Positions 1-7,811 of a DNA stretch of 64,000 nucleotides are shown in pieces; positions within the stretch are counted from its first letter, which is position 1, and each line of letters opens with the position of its first letter. The stretch is from contig NZ_QMEY01000014.1 in NCBI RefSeq assembly GCF_003315795.1, forward strand, positions 1 to 64,000. The letters are read 5' to 3'. Source of the stretch: Spongiactinospora rosea (GTDB lineage: Bacteria > Actinomycetota > Actinomycetes > Streptosporangiales > Streptosporangiaceae). The notes below the pieces were generated by a model. The model did no database searches, had not been told where the DNA came from, and saw only the letters and a program-made list of their open reading frames with translations. The translations under genes were made by a program, and so were the position numbers.

Positions 1-68
1 GCTCCGCGATAGGTGCCTACCTCCTGGTAGGCGGCGATGATGTCCATGATTTCCCCCGAAGACTTCAT
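1..68 (-). CDS. IS21-family transposase IstA, N-terminal fragment (gene runs off the window)
   Basis: ATG at 66-68 on the minus strand opens a frame of 22 complete codons to the window edge. It begins M-K-S-S-G-E-I-M-D-I-I-A-A-Y and continues Q-E-V-G-T-Y-R-G-A. This matches the conserved start of IS21 IstA proteins (MKSxxEIMEI..AY), the first helix of the DNA-binding domain that recognises the element ends. The catalytic DDE core and IstB are outside the window, so activity cannot be judged. Confidence 0.65.
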   Translation of the reverse strand, partial: MKSSGEIMDIIAAYQEVGTYRG

Positions 69-249
69 GGCCGGGCAGACCCCCTGAGCGGTGATCTCGT
101 GACTGGCTGACACCGTCACGATCACCGCTCAGGGCACACATCGCCGCGCGACACACCAACCAGCGCGAAGACGAAGTGGGGACCTGAACCGGCCACCTGT
201 GGTGGCCTTGAACTGGCCACCTGTGGGGACTTTTACATGGCCACGGACA
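1..249 (-). mobile_element. Terminus of an IS21-family insertion sequence (partial)
   Basis: Two near-identical 17-bp direct repeats (GAACCGGCCACCTGTGG at 186-202 and GAACTGGCCACCTGTGG at 210-226, 24 bp apart) precede a TGTGGGGACTTTTACATGG stretch ending near 249. IS21-family ends carry such multiple transposase-binding repeats. The element reads leftwards: the first codons of an IstA-like gene lie at 1-68, and the rest is outside the window. The boundary near 249 is inferred from the return of dispersed-repeat sequence at 250. Confidence 0.7.
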
Positions 250-538
250 ACACCTGAGCCCAGGCCACAACAGCGCACGGCCAGCGGAATGCATGCTGTA
301 CCAGCCACGACACCGGTCGCCGCAGCGGCGTGTCAAGGCGGGGTGGACGTTGCGGGACATGACCCGGAGGCGAATCGGAGCCTGCACAGAACGAACTCGC
401 CCACCGCTCCAACCTGCGATACCCCCGGCTGTCAGCCGGTGCTCGAACGACGCGCGATCACTTCCTCCCGCGAAACCCGGACACCGGAGCCCAGGTCACA
501 GCGGCGGGCGGCGAGCAGGAGGCATGCCGTACCGGCCG
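250..538. repeat. Two copies of the dispersed intergenic repeat, the first cut by the IS21 end
   Basis: Copy 1 (250-308, from ACACCTGAGCCCAGG to GCATGCTGTACCAGCC) aligns with the second half of copy 2 (433-538, from CAGCCGGTGC through CCCGCGAAACCCGGACACC to GGCATGCCGTACCGG). The same unit recurs at about 16.1, 19.4-20.3 and 53.2 kb. Copy 1 lacks its first half exactly where the insertion sequence ends, so the element appears to have landed inside it. I see no convincing gene between 250 and 791. Confidence 0.7.
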
Positions 539-791
539 CAACGCCGGCCCCGACACCGGTAGGGCGTGCCGGGCCTGTGCGAACGCGGGTACTGCCGCTT
601 CAGGAAGGGGCGGGGAGATCGGCGCTTGCGCAGGTTCTGGCGCTCGCCCAGGGCTCGGTATCCACGAGATCCACCGTCGCCTGGACACCGTGGACACGTC
701 GGCGGCGAAGCCGCGCTTGCGCAGGTCCCGGCATACAGCCGGGACTCGATCCCCGCAAGATTCACCGCTGCCCGGATACCGCTCGCTCGGG

Positions 792-1736
792 TCAGGTGGA
801 TGCCTCGGAGAGGGCGGTGAGTTCGTCGTCCTTCAGGTCGAAGTCGGCGGCGGCGAGGATCGGGGGGAGTTGGGCGAGGGTGCGGGCGCTGGCGAGGGGG
901 GCGGTGATGGAGGGTTGGGCGAGGAGCCAGGCGAGGGCGATGGTGGCCGGGTAAGTGGCGCGGGTGGCGGCGATCTGGTCGATGGTGGCGAGGACGCGGT
1001 GGCCGCGTTCGGTGCCCAGGTACTTGGTGACGCGGGGTTCGCGCACGCTGTCGATGGGCTCGCCGGGCCGGTACTTGCCCGTCAGGAACCCCGCCGCCAG
1101 CGAGAAGTAGGGAAAGACCGCCAGGTCGTGCCGTAGGGCGATGGGCCGCAGGGACGTCTCGTAGAACTCGCGCTCCATCAGGTTGTAGTGCGGCTGCAAG
1201 GCGACATACCGGGCACATCCCTCGCGGGCGGAGAAGGCCAGGGACGCCTCCAGGCGTTCGGGGGTGATGTTGGAGGCCGCGATGGCACGGACCTTGCCCT
1301 GGGTGACCAGGCGGTCGAGGGCCGCGATGATGTCCTCGACCGGCACCGACAGGTCGTCGAAGTGCGTGTAGTAGAGGTCGATGTGGTCGGTGCGCAGGCG
1401 GCGCAGTGAGTCCTCGGCGGCGGCCGCGATGGTGGCCGGGGCCAGTCCGCGGTGTTGGGGATGGGCGCTGACCTTGGTGGCGATGACGACGTCCGCACGG
1501 TTGCGGCGGGACGCGAGCCAGTCGCCGATGATGCGCTCCGACTCGCCGCCCTCGTTGCCGGGCGCCCAGGCCGAGTAACTGTCGGCGGTATCGATGAAGT
1601 TTCCGCCCGCGGCGGTGTAGGCATCGAGCACCCTGAACGACTCGGCCGGGCTCGCCGACCAGCCGAAGACATTGCCGCCAAGAGACACCGGGAACACATT
1701 GACACCCAACGAGCTGTATGTGCGAAGTCGCGTCAT
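792..1736 (-). CDS. Aldo/keto reductase family oxidoreductase
   Basis: 314 residues, the usual AKR length. The protein opens with the strand carrying SLGVNVFPVSLGGNVFGW; the D-T-A-D-S-Y segment holds the AKR Asp and catalytic Tyr, and T-K-V-S-A-H carries the Lys. The IDLYYTHFDD segment puts His in the usual position, as in Tas/YajO-like AKRs. These proteins are soluble NADPH-dependent carbonyl reductases; the substrate is not deducible. I chose ATG 1736 over an upstream extension because the TIM barrel starts there. The divergent TetR gene (2120) is a plausible regulator. Confidence 0.88.
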   Translation of the reverse strand: MTRLRTYSSLGVNVFPVSLGGNVFGWSASPAESFRVLDAYTAAGGNFIDTADSYSAWAPGNEGGESERIIGDWLASRRNRADVVIATKVSAHPQHRGLAPATIAAAAEDSLRRLRTDHIDLYYTHFDDLSVPVEDIIAALDRLVTQGKVRAIAASNITPERLEASLAFSAREGCARYVALQPHYNLMEREFYETSLRPIALRHDLAVFPYFSLAAGFLTGKYRPGEPIDSVREPRVTKYLGTERGHRVLATIDQIAATRATYPATIALAWLLAQPSITAPLASARTLAQLPPILAAADFDLKDDELTALSEAST

Positions 1737-2119
1737 AATTCGCGCAACAGGCACCGTCTCCGGCAGAGTCCCGGTCGGCGGGACCTCGCTGCGACTTTGC
1801 CAAGTCGGCTTACGAACCGGCCGCCACCAGCGCATATGCCAATCGCCCCAGGCACCGGCGTACACCCGCCCGCACCCGCCCAGCACCCCGCACCACACCG
1901 GATAAATGCAGGTGAGAGCCTTGAACAAGCCGTTCCGCGCCCACCGCCCGCCCTACTGACAATTGCACAGGTAAGCGGTAACCAGGCTTGCAAATAATGC
2001 AGATCGGAAATTATTGTTCGCAGCGCAGGGAATCGCGCACAAGGCTTCTGCCGCCGCCCCCGCGCCCGCCACAGCCGCACAGGACCGTATCCGACCAGAT
2101 CTCAGCGAAAGGGCTCAGC
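1737..2119. promoter_or_regulatory. Divergent promoter region between the AKR and TetR genes
   Basis: 383 bp without a gene. It contains an AT-rich island unusual for this DNA, with an imperfect dyad (AAATAAT at 1992-1998, ATTATT at 2010-2015). A promoter or operator there is plausible. I see no further structure. Confidence 0.35.
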
Positions 2120-2731
2120 ATGAAACAGCAGGAGAGGTCGAGCCGGTCCCGTAAGGCCATCCTGGAGGCCGCCGCCGAGGAGTTCGCCGCCCGCGGCTAT
2201 GCCGCGACCAACCTGTACGACATCGTGGCGCACACCTCCCTCTCCAAGGGCGCGCTGTACGCCCACTTCCCGTCCAAGTCGCATCTGGCCACCGCGCTGA
2301 CGGAGAAGTTCCAGCGCACCTGGGACGAACTGCTGCGCCAGGCCGCCGACCCGTCCCGCCCGCCGCTGGCCGCGCTGCGCGACCTGACGCTGGGGCTGAT
2401 CGAGATACTCGGGTCCGACGCGTGCTTCACCGCGGGACTGCGCCTCACCTGGGACGAGGCGCACGCGCAGGGGCGGCCCCCGACCGTTCAGTCCAATCTG
2501 CTGGACACCCTGACGGGTCTGATCCGCGACGCGCAGCGTGGCGGCGGCATCGACGCCGGCCAGGACCCGGAGCTACTGGGCATTCTGCTGCTCGGGCTGC
2601 TGATCGGCGTCCATCACACCACCGCGCGGCAGAACGGCCACATGGCCGCCGAACGCGTGCGGCGGCTGTGGGACATGCTCGCGCCGATCATGCTTCCCGC
2701 AGCGCGGCCGAGTCGACCAGAACCCCGTTGA
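2120..2731 (+). CDS. TetR-family regulator, gamma-butyrolactone-receptor-like
   Basis: 203 residues. The N-terminal HTH (about residues 9-55: RKAILEAAAEEFAARGY, then SLSKGALYAHFPSK) is classic TetR. The KGALYAHFPSK recognition helix and the later F-T-A-G-L-R-L-T segment resemble the ArpA/ScbR autoregulator receptors. No butyrolactone synthase lies nearby, so a signal-receptor role is only a suggestion. ATG 2120 follows a GAAAGGG site and starts just before the HTH. Its last 44 bp overlap the convergent ArsR gene. Likely target: the divergent AKR gene and itself. Confidence 0.82.
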   Translation: MKQQERSSRSRKAILEAAAEEFAARGYAATNLYDIVAHTSLSKGALYAHFPSKSHLATALTEKFQRTWDELLRQAADPSRPPLAALRDLTLGLIEILGSDACFTAGLRLTWDEAHAQGRPPTVQSNLLDTLTGLIRDAQRGGGIDAGQDPELLGILLLGLLIGVHHTTARQNGHMAAERVRRLWDMLAPIMLPAARPSRPEPR

Positions 2732-3014
2732 GCACCGCGTCGAGCAGGCCGGGATAGCGGGCGTCGAGGTCTTCGCGGCGGAGGGAGAGGAGGTTCTCCC
2801 TGCCGGCGGGGCGCTGCCAGATCACCCCGGCGTCGCGCAGTACGCGCCAGTGGTGGGTCATCGTGGATTTGGAGACGTTGTCCAAGATCGCGCCGCAGGG
2901 CATCTCGCCACTGTCGAGGAGCACGCGGACCACGGCCAGCCGCATGGGGTTACCGAGGGCGGTCAGCACGTTTTCGAGGCGGATCTGGTCGCGCGTGGGG
3001 TGCAGGGCACTCAT
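2688..3014 (-). CDS. ArsR-type winged-helix transcriptional regulator
   Basis: 108 residues. It has the ArsR core: A-L-G-N-P-M-R-L-A-V-V-R-V-L-L helix, then SKSTMTHHWRVLRDAGVI as recognition helix, then a beta wing with R-R-E-D-L. The single Cys (in EMPCGAI) is too little for a metal site of the CxC type, so it is probably a non-metal ArsR that represses the divergent MFS gene (start 3139) through the dyads between them. Its 3' end overlaps the TetR gene by 44 bp. Confidence 0.85.
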   Translation of the reverse strand: MSALHPTRDQIRLENVLTALGNPMRLAVVRVLLDSGEMPCGAILDNVSKSTMTHHWRVLRDAGVIWQRPAGRENLLSLRREDLDARYPGLLDAVLNGVLVDSAALREA

Positions 3015-3078
3015 CCTTCCAACCTAGGTCGATTGTACTTCCCTCTGCGAACTTTCATACCAAACACAGATGACTTGT

Positions 3079-3106
3079 GATACGTAAGTTCACGTACAGT
3101 CGTATC
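3079..3106. promoter_or_regulatory. Nested dyads, likely ArsR operator
   Basis: GATACG (3079-3084) and CGTATC (3101-3106) are inverted. Between them TACGT (3081-3085) and ACGTA (3092-3096) form an inner dyad. They lie in the 124-bp divergent promoter of the ArsR and MFS genes, where an ArsR dimer would repress both. Confidence 0.5.
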
Positions 3107-3138
3107 GTGTCGAGAGACCCCGAAGGAATGCCGCGCTC

Positions 3139-4602
3139 ATGTCCACACCACTCGCCCCATCGGCCCGGCGGCCCGCCGACGGCCGGCTCGGCTGGAGCCT
3201 GGCGCTGTTCGCGCTGGCCCAGTTGATCTTCTCCCTGGACATCTTCATCGTCTACGTCGCCCTCCCTGACATCGGGGCCGACCTGGGCTTTTCCGACCAG
3301 ACCCTGCAGTGGGTGGTCAGTGCCTACGTCGTCTTCGCCGGAGGGTTCCTGCTCCTCGGCGGGCGCGCCGCCGACCTGCTCGGCAGGCGGCGGATCTTCG
3401 TGCTCGCCCTCACCATTTACGCATTGTCGTCGCTGGCCGGCGGGCTGGCCACCAGCCCGGCGGTGATCATCGCGGCGCGGGCGATCCAGGGCATCGGCGG
3501 CGCGCTGCTGCTGCCCTCGACCCTCTCGCTGATCGGCACGCTCTTCGAGGAGGGCCCGAAGCGCAACCGCGCCTTAGCCGTGTGGGGCGGCGCGGGCGCG
3601 AGCGGGCTCACCGTGGGCTCCCTGCTCGGCGGCGTGCTGACCCAGAGTTTCGGCTGGCCCGCGGTGTTCTTCGTGAACGTCCCGCTGGCCGGGATCTGCG
3701 CCATCGCGGCGCTCGCCGTCGTACCGCGCGACCAGCGCGCGACCGAGCGGCGGCGCTTCGACCTGCCCGGCGCGCTGACCGTCACGGCGGGCGCCACGCT
3801 GCTGGTCTTCGTACTGGTGCAGGGCCCCGAGGTCGGCTGGACCCAGCCGGCCATCCTCGCCGCCGGGGCGGCGGCCGTCGTCCTGCTGGCGCTGTTCGCC
3901 ATCATCGAGTCGCGCAGCCGGGACCCGCTCATGCCGTTCCGGTTGTTCCGTAATCGCAGCCTGGTCGTCGGCGTCAGTGTCACCGGTCTGTACATGGGGA
4001 CGTTCGGCGCTCTGCCGTACTTCATGACCATGCTGCTCCAGAACGTGTTCCAGTTCAGCGCGCTGGAGACCGGCCTGGCCTTCCTCGTGCCCTCGGTGGC
4101 CATCGCGACCGGGACCCAGCTCGGCGAACGGCTGGTCGGCCGGATCGGCACCCGGGCGACGCTGCTCGGCGGCTTCGTGGTGGGGGTGGCGGGCACGATC
4201 GCCTTCGCCCTCGCGTTCGACGACCAGGCGGGCTTCGCGGCCACCGTGCCCGGCATCGTCGTACTGAGCCTCGGCCAGGGCGTGGTGTGGACGGGCATGT
4301 GGATCGCCGCCGCCACCGGCGTGGCGGGCGAGGAGCAGGGCGTGGCCAACGGCCTGGCCTCCACCTCGCTCAACCTGGGCAACGCGATCGGCCTCGCCGT
4401 GCTGATCGCGGTCGCCAACGCGGCCGTGACCGGCCAGACGGGGGCCGCGCTGCGGGCCGCGGTCGCCGACGGCGGTTCGCTCGCCGTACTGCTGACGGCG
4501 GCGGGCATGCTCATCGGCGCGCTGGTCAGCCTGACCCTGCCCAGGAAGACCGCGGTGGCCGCCGCCGCGAACCCGGCACCCGCGTCCGCGGTCCACTCGT
4601 GA
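3139..4602 (+). CDS. MFS transporter, DHA2 (14-helix) drug-export type
   Basis: 487 residues with about 14 hydrophobic segments. Motif A is seen as GGRAADLLGRRRIFV after helix 2, and motif C-like G-x-x-x-G-P-type glycine pattern follows helix 5 (SGLTVGSLLGGVL). Family members export drugs or antibiotics by proton antiport across the inner membrane. A GAAGGAA site precedes ATG 3139. It has one TTA leucine codon (146, at 3574-3576). It could be a self-resistance exporter for the locus downstream, but 600 bp and a hairpin separate them. Confidence 0.9.
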   Translation: MSTPLAPSARRPADGRLGWSLALFALAQLIFSLDIFIVYVALPDIGADLGFSDQTLQWVVSAYVVFAGGFLLLGGRAADLLGRRRIFVLALTIYALSSLAGGLATSPAVIIAARAIQGIGGALLLPSTLSLIGTLFEEGPKRNRALAVWGGAGASGLTVGSLLGGVLTQSFGWPAVFFVNVPLAGICAIAALAVVPRDQRATERRRFDLPGALTVTAGATLLVFVLVQGPEVGWTQPAILAAGAAAVVLLALFAIIESRSRDPLMPFRLFRNRSLVVGVSVTGLYMGTFGALPYFMTMLLQNVFQFSALETGLAFLVPSVAIATGTQLGERLVGRIGTRATLLGGFVVGVAGTIAFALAFDDQAGFAATVPGIVVLSLGQGVVWTGMWIAAATGVAGEEQGVANGLASTSLNLGNAIGLAVLIAVANAAVTGQTGAALRAAVADGGSLAVLLTAAGMLIGALVSLTLPRKTAVAAAANPAPASAVHS

Positions 4603-4606
4603 CACC

Positions 4607-4636
4607 CGCCGGACCCCCGGTCCGGGGTGTCCGGCG
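4607..4636 (+). terminator. Hairpin after the MFS gene
   Basis: CGCCGGAC at 4607-4614 pairs with GTCCGGCG at 4629-4636, and GC-rich inner arms extend the stem. It starts 5 bp after the stop codon. There is no clear T-run, as is common for actinobacterial terminators. Confidence 0.5.
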
Positions 4637-5204
4637 AACGTCGTCCGATCGCCGCGCCGCGCTCCCGGTCACGAGCGCGGCGCGGTCGGACGTACCGAAG
4701 CCCGCCCGCGCACCGGCGGGCGCATGAGCACAACACCCTCCAGGGTGCGGCAGGCACAGGCGTGACCGTGGCCGGCCACGCACCCTCTGAACCGGCACAC
4801 CCCGACAGATCCCGGTGATACCGGCAGTTCTCCCGGGCCGCGGATCAACGGTGATCCGGCGAGCCAGAGCCAGAGTCTGGGTCTGGCTCTGGACCCGGAA
4901 ACGCATCGGCGCAGCGCATCCCCGCATTCGGTGGACGGCCTCTTTGACTGCGCTATGCACACATTTCGCCGCCTCCTCGACAAGACGCGGCAGAACTGCG
5001 TTCGGTTGTCGAATCACGTTCGGATATCGGGCTTTGTGCCGCATTCGTATCGTTCCAGCACGCGCCCGCAGGCCGCGTTCCCCCTGCTGAGGGGCCGAAG
5101 TCCAAAAGTCGTCATGACAAATGCTGACATATGGTCCAAAGAAACATTCGCGTAGGTAGTTTTGTGATGTTGACGCGCGACTTAACCGAAACGGATGTCC
5201 GTAA
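4637..5204. other. Long intergenic region with an 11-bp perfect hairpin
   Basis: No gene is convincing in this stretch. CCAGAGCCAGA (4864-4874) and TCTGGCTCTGG (4882-4892) are perfect inverted repeats around a 7-nt loop. Base composition drops from about 4930 to 5200, consistent with the promoter region of the transposase-like gene at 5205. Confidence 0.5.
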
Positions 5205-6437
5205 ATGCCGAACGGGGAGAGTAAGAAACCGTGGGGGCTGGGCGTCGACCTTGCGCCCATAAGGCGAATTTCTGTCTCTGACTTCATCGAGGAGGTCTTC
5301 GGCTACCTTCCGCGCAGCGACCAGCGCCGATGGGCCCGCACGTACCTGAGAGGGCTGCTCAACGTGCCGGGCAAGAAATCGTTGCAGCACATGGCCCGGG
5401 CCGCCGCCACCGGCCTGAACGCCTCCCATGGCCTGCAGCAGTTCATCAACTCCAGCCCGTGGGACTGGACCCCGGCGAGGGAGGCGCTGGGCAGGTCGAT
5501 CGGCGCGACCATGCCGGTGACCGCGTGGGCCGCCGGGATCCTGAGCATCCCCAAGCGGGGCGAGCACTCCGTGGGCGTGCACCGCCGTTTCGTCCCGCAC
5601 GCGGGCCGAACGCTGAACTGCCAGGTGGCGGTGGGCATGTTCCTGTCCTCCGAGGAGCAGGCCATGCCGGTCGACTGGCACCTGTTCCTGGACCCGGCCT
5701 GGAGCGGCGACGAGCAGCGCAGGCGGCGGGCCCGCATCCCCGGGCACGTCTCCGCCCTGCCGCTGTGCATGCACGTACTGGAACTCGCCGACCACATGCG
5801 GGCCCGGCGGCCCGGGCCGACGCCGCCGCTGGTGGCGGACCTGCGTGTCGGGATGGACATCAGCAGGCTGGCCGACGAACTCAGCGCGCGCGGGATCGAC
5901 TTCGTCATCGAAGTACGCGCCGCGCACCCGGTGCTGGCCGCCGCAGGCCCGCTCCGGGCGACGGGACGGGCGGCGGGACGGGCGACAGCCGTGCGGCCCA
6001 CCACGGTGAGCGAGGTGTGGCGGCAGGAGCCACCGCAGGCGGCGGAGGGCCCGCGGGGGCCGGCCATCGCCGCCAGAGCGGTGCGGCTGCCCGGCGCGCC
6101 GCAGACGTACCGGCTGCTCACGCAGTGGTGGCGGGGCGACCACCGGACCCGCCGATACTGGATCACCAGCATCCTGGACCAGGCCGCGGAAGCCGTACTC
6201 GCCCTCGACCGGCACGCCGCACGTGCCGAGGCGGTGATGAAGGACCTGGAGACGGACTTCGGCGTCCTCGACTTCGCGGGCCGCTCCTTCCCGGGCTGGC
6301 ACCACCACATGACCATGGTCTCGGCCGCGTACGTCTACCGGAACCTGCTCTCCGGCGACGACGGCGCGCTCGCCCGCGCATCCGGCGAACGGGGTCATGC
6401 CGAATTGCTCACGATGTCACGGATGAGCGGCGTGTAG
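5205..6437 (+). CDS. IS701-like transposase-fold protein, probably catalytically inactive
   Basis: 410 residues. The conserved IS701/DDE_5 landmarks are present: an N-terminal helical region with R-x-Y-L-R-G-L-L, then IPKRGEHSVGV (115-125), N-C-Q-V-A-V, the insertion-like D-W-H-L-F-L-D-P-A-W, A-D-L-R-V-G (211-216) and a C-terminal G-W-H-H-H-M-T helix. In active members the PKKG box follows a D-D-T-G-F sequence with the first catalytic Asp; here it reads G-I-L-S-I (111-115), so that Asp is missing. Asp212 remains. No terminal inverted repeats flank it. A hairpin and StrR-type gene follow at once, so a domesticated DNA-binding or regulatory role is my inference. Confidence 0.75.
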   Translation: MPNGESKKPWGLGVDLAPIRRISVSDFIEEVFGYLPRSDQRRWARTYLRGLLNVPGKKSLQHMARAAATGLNASHGLQQFINSSPWDWTPAREALGRSIGATMPVTAWAAGILSIPKRGEHSVGVHRRFVPHAGRTLNCQVAVGMFLSSEEQAMPVDWHLFLDPAWSGDEQRRRRARIPGHVSALPLCMHVLELADHMRARRPGPTPPLVADLRVGMDISRLADELSARGIDFVIEVRAAHPVLAAAGPLRATGRAAGRATAVRPTTVSEVWRQEPPQAAEGPRGPAIAARAVRLPGAPQTYRLLTQWWRGDHRTRRYWITSILDQAAEAVLALDRHAARAEAVMKDLETDFGVLDFAGRSFPGWHHHMTMVSAAYVYRNLLSGDDGALARASGERGHAELLTMSRMSGV

Positions 6438-6442
6438 CCGCC

Positions 6443-6466
6443 GGACGGCCGTCACCCCGGCCGTCC
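6443..6466 (+). terminator. Perfect 8-bp hairpin after the transposase-like gene
   Basis: GGACGGCC (6443-6450) and GGCCGTCC (6459-6466) enclose an 8-nt loop, 5 bp after the stop at 6437. It may end the transcript or attenuate read-through into the StrR-type gene. Confidence 0.55.
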
Positions 6467-6529
6467 TCCGAGTCATCTGGGTCGTCATCCAGTTTCAGGC
6501 ACGCGGGCCACAGCAGAGGGGAAGCAGTG

Positions 6530-7636
6530 ATGCCTGTCAGAGCCCTTGCGGAAACCACTGGAACATCGACGGGGGATGGTGATGAACTGGCATGTGGAGG
6601 CACACCACGGTTGACGGGGGTCGTCATGGTGCCGGTGGGCGTGCTGCGTTCGGCCGACTCGCCCCGCCTGGGCGAGATGGACGTGCAGCACATCCGCAGG
6701 CTGATGGCGGCCGACCCGCTGCCGCCGATCATCGTGCACCGGTCCACGATGCGGGTGATCGACGGCATGCACCGGCTGCGGGCCGCCGTCCTGACGGGGC
6801 GCACCGAGGTCAACGTCCGCTTCTTCGAGGGCAGCGACGAGGACGCCTTCGTGGTCGCGGTACGCACCAACGTCAGGCACGGCCTGCACCTGTCGGCCAA
6901 GGAGCGGTCGGTGGCCGCCAAGCGCATCCTGATCAGCCATCCCGACTGGTCCGACCGCGCGGTGGCGGCGGCTGCCGGGCTGTCCATGAAGACCGTCGCC
7001 GAAATCAGGAAACGTGCATCTGAAGAAATTCCGCACTCGCACACCCGGCTGGGCCTGGACGGGCGGGTCCGGCCGGTCGACGCGGCGGCCGGACGCAGGC
7101 GGGCCGCCGAATACATCCAAAGGCACCCGCAGGCGTCGCTGCGCATGATAGCCTCCGCGGCCGGCGTCTCCACCGGCACCGCGCGCGACGTGCGCAACCG
7201 GCTGGCCCGCCATGAGGACCCGGTGCCGTCCGGGCAGCGCGGCGGCCATGTGAAGGTCGCCTCCCGGGCCGGCGGCGACGGCCCGGCGCGCGCGCCGGTC
7301 ACGGCGGGCGGCCGGGGTGAGTCCGATGGCAGAAGGCGCGCCGACCCCGAGCACCGCGTCTGCAGGGACGCGCTCGCGCTGCTGTGCCGGGACCCCTCGC
7401 TGCGCTTCACCAAGACGGGCCGGATGCTGCTGCGCATGCTGGACAACCGGTTGCTGGCCTCGATGCATCGCGATCAGATAATCGCCAGCATTCCGCCGCA
7501 CTCCAAGGACACGATTCTGGCGGCGGCCCGCCAGTGCATTCGCGTCTGGCAGGAATTCGCGGACGAGGTGACCAAGGACGGCGGGGCCGAGGGCGCGTAC
7601 GACCCGGTGGCCAATGTGCCGGAGATCTCATACTGA
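6530..7636 (+). CDS. StrR-like pathway-specific activator (ParB/Srx-type N-terminal domain)
   Basis: 368 residues. The ParB-like domain (about 27-130) carries VPVGVLRSADSPRLG, then PPIIVHRSTMRVIDGMHRLRAA, then FFEGSDEDAFVVAVRTN, the signature of StrR/NovG/Bbr-type activators of antibiotic clusters. Two HTH-like segments follow (WSDRAVAAAAGLSMKTVAEI and LRMIASAAGVSTGTARDV), and the C-terminus has the family's PPHSKD..ARQCIRVWQEFA segment. ATG 6530 has an AGAGGGG site, and longer in-frame extensions run across the preceding gene. Family members bind inverted repeats and activate biosynthetic operons; the redox genes downstream are the natural targets. Confidence 0.88.
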   Translation: MPVRALAETTGTSTGDGDELACGGTPRLTGVVMVPVGVLRSADSPRLGEMDVQHIRRLMAADPLPPIIVHRSTMRVIDGMHRLRAAVLTGRTEVNVRFFEGSDEDAFVVAVRTNVRHGLHLSAKERSVAAKRILISHPDWSDRAVAAAAGLSMKTVAEIRKRASEEIPHSHTRLGLDGRVRPVDAAAGRRRAAEYIQRHPQASLRMIASAAGVSTGTARDVRNRLARHEDPVPSGQRGGHVKVASRAGGDGPARAPVTAGGRGESDGRRRADPEHRVCRDALALLCRDPSLRFTKTGRMLLRMLDNRLLASMHRDQIIASIPPHSKDTILAAARQCIRVWQEFADEVTKDGGAEGAYDPVANVPEISY

Positions 7637-7738
7637 CGAACGGCCGGCAGAGGTCGGGTCGCCCCGAACACCAGCGGGCGGCTCGACCTCGTGCTTTCTC
7701 CCCATAACGCGCCCAACGCCGCGCGGTACCCGATGTTC

Positions 7739-7780
7739 AAAGGACTGTACGTATGTTGTTGCACATACGTACGGTCCTTT
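7739..7780. promoter_or_regulatory. 17-bp near-perfect inverted repeat before the monooxygenase gene
   Basis: AAAGGACTGTACGTATG (7739-7755) and CATACGTACGGTCCTTT (7764-7780) are inverted with one mismatch around 8 nt. They lie 31 bp upstream of the start at 7812 and 102 bp after the StrR-type gene. It could be an operator for StrR or a TetR-type protein, or a terminator/attenuator, since T-rich sequence follows. Confidence 0.65.
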
Positions 7781-7811
7781 ACTGTTTCCCCCGAGATCGA
7801 GGAGGCAGCAG

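Noticed and set aside
199-954. Long plus-strand frame at the left end
   Set aside because: It runs antisense to the aldo/keto reductase gene and through the repeats; no ribosome site or family signature.
496-1803. Long minus-strand frame overlapping the aldo/keto reductase
   Set aside because: A shifted frame of the true gene with Arg/Pro-rich composition; only the frame ending at 792 shows AKR motifs.
5330-6529. Upstream extension of the StrR-type gene through the transposase-like gene
   Set aside because: The domain starts after 6530, and a strong ribosome site precedes that ATG.
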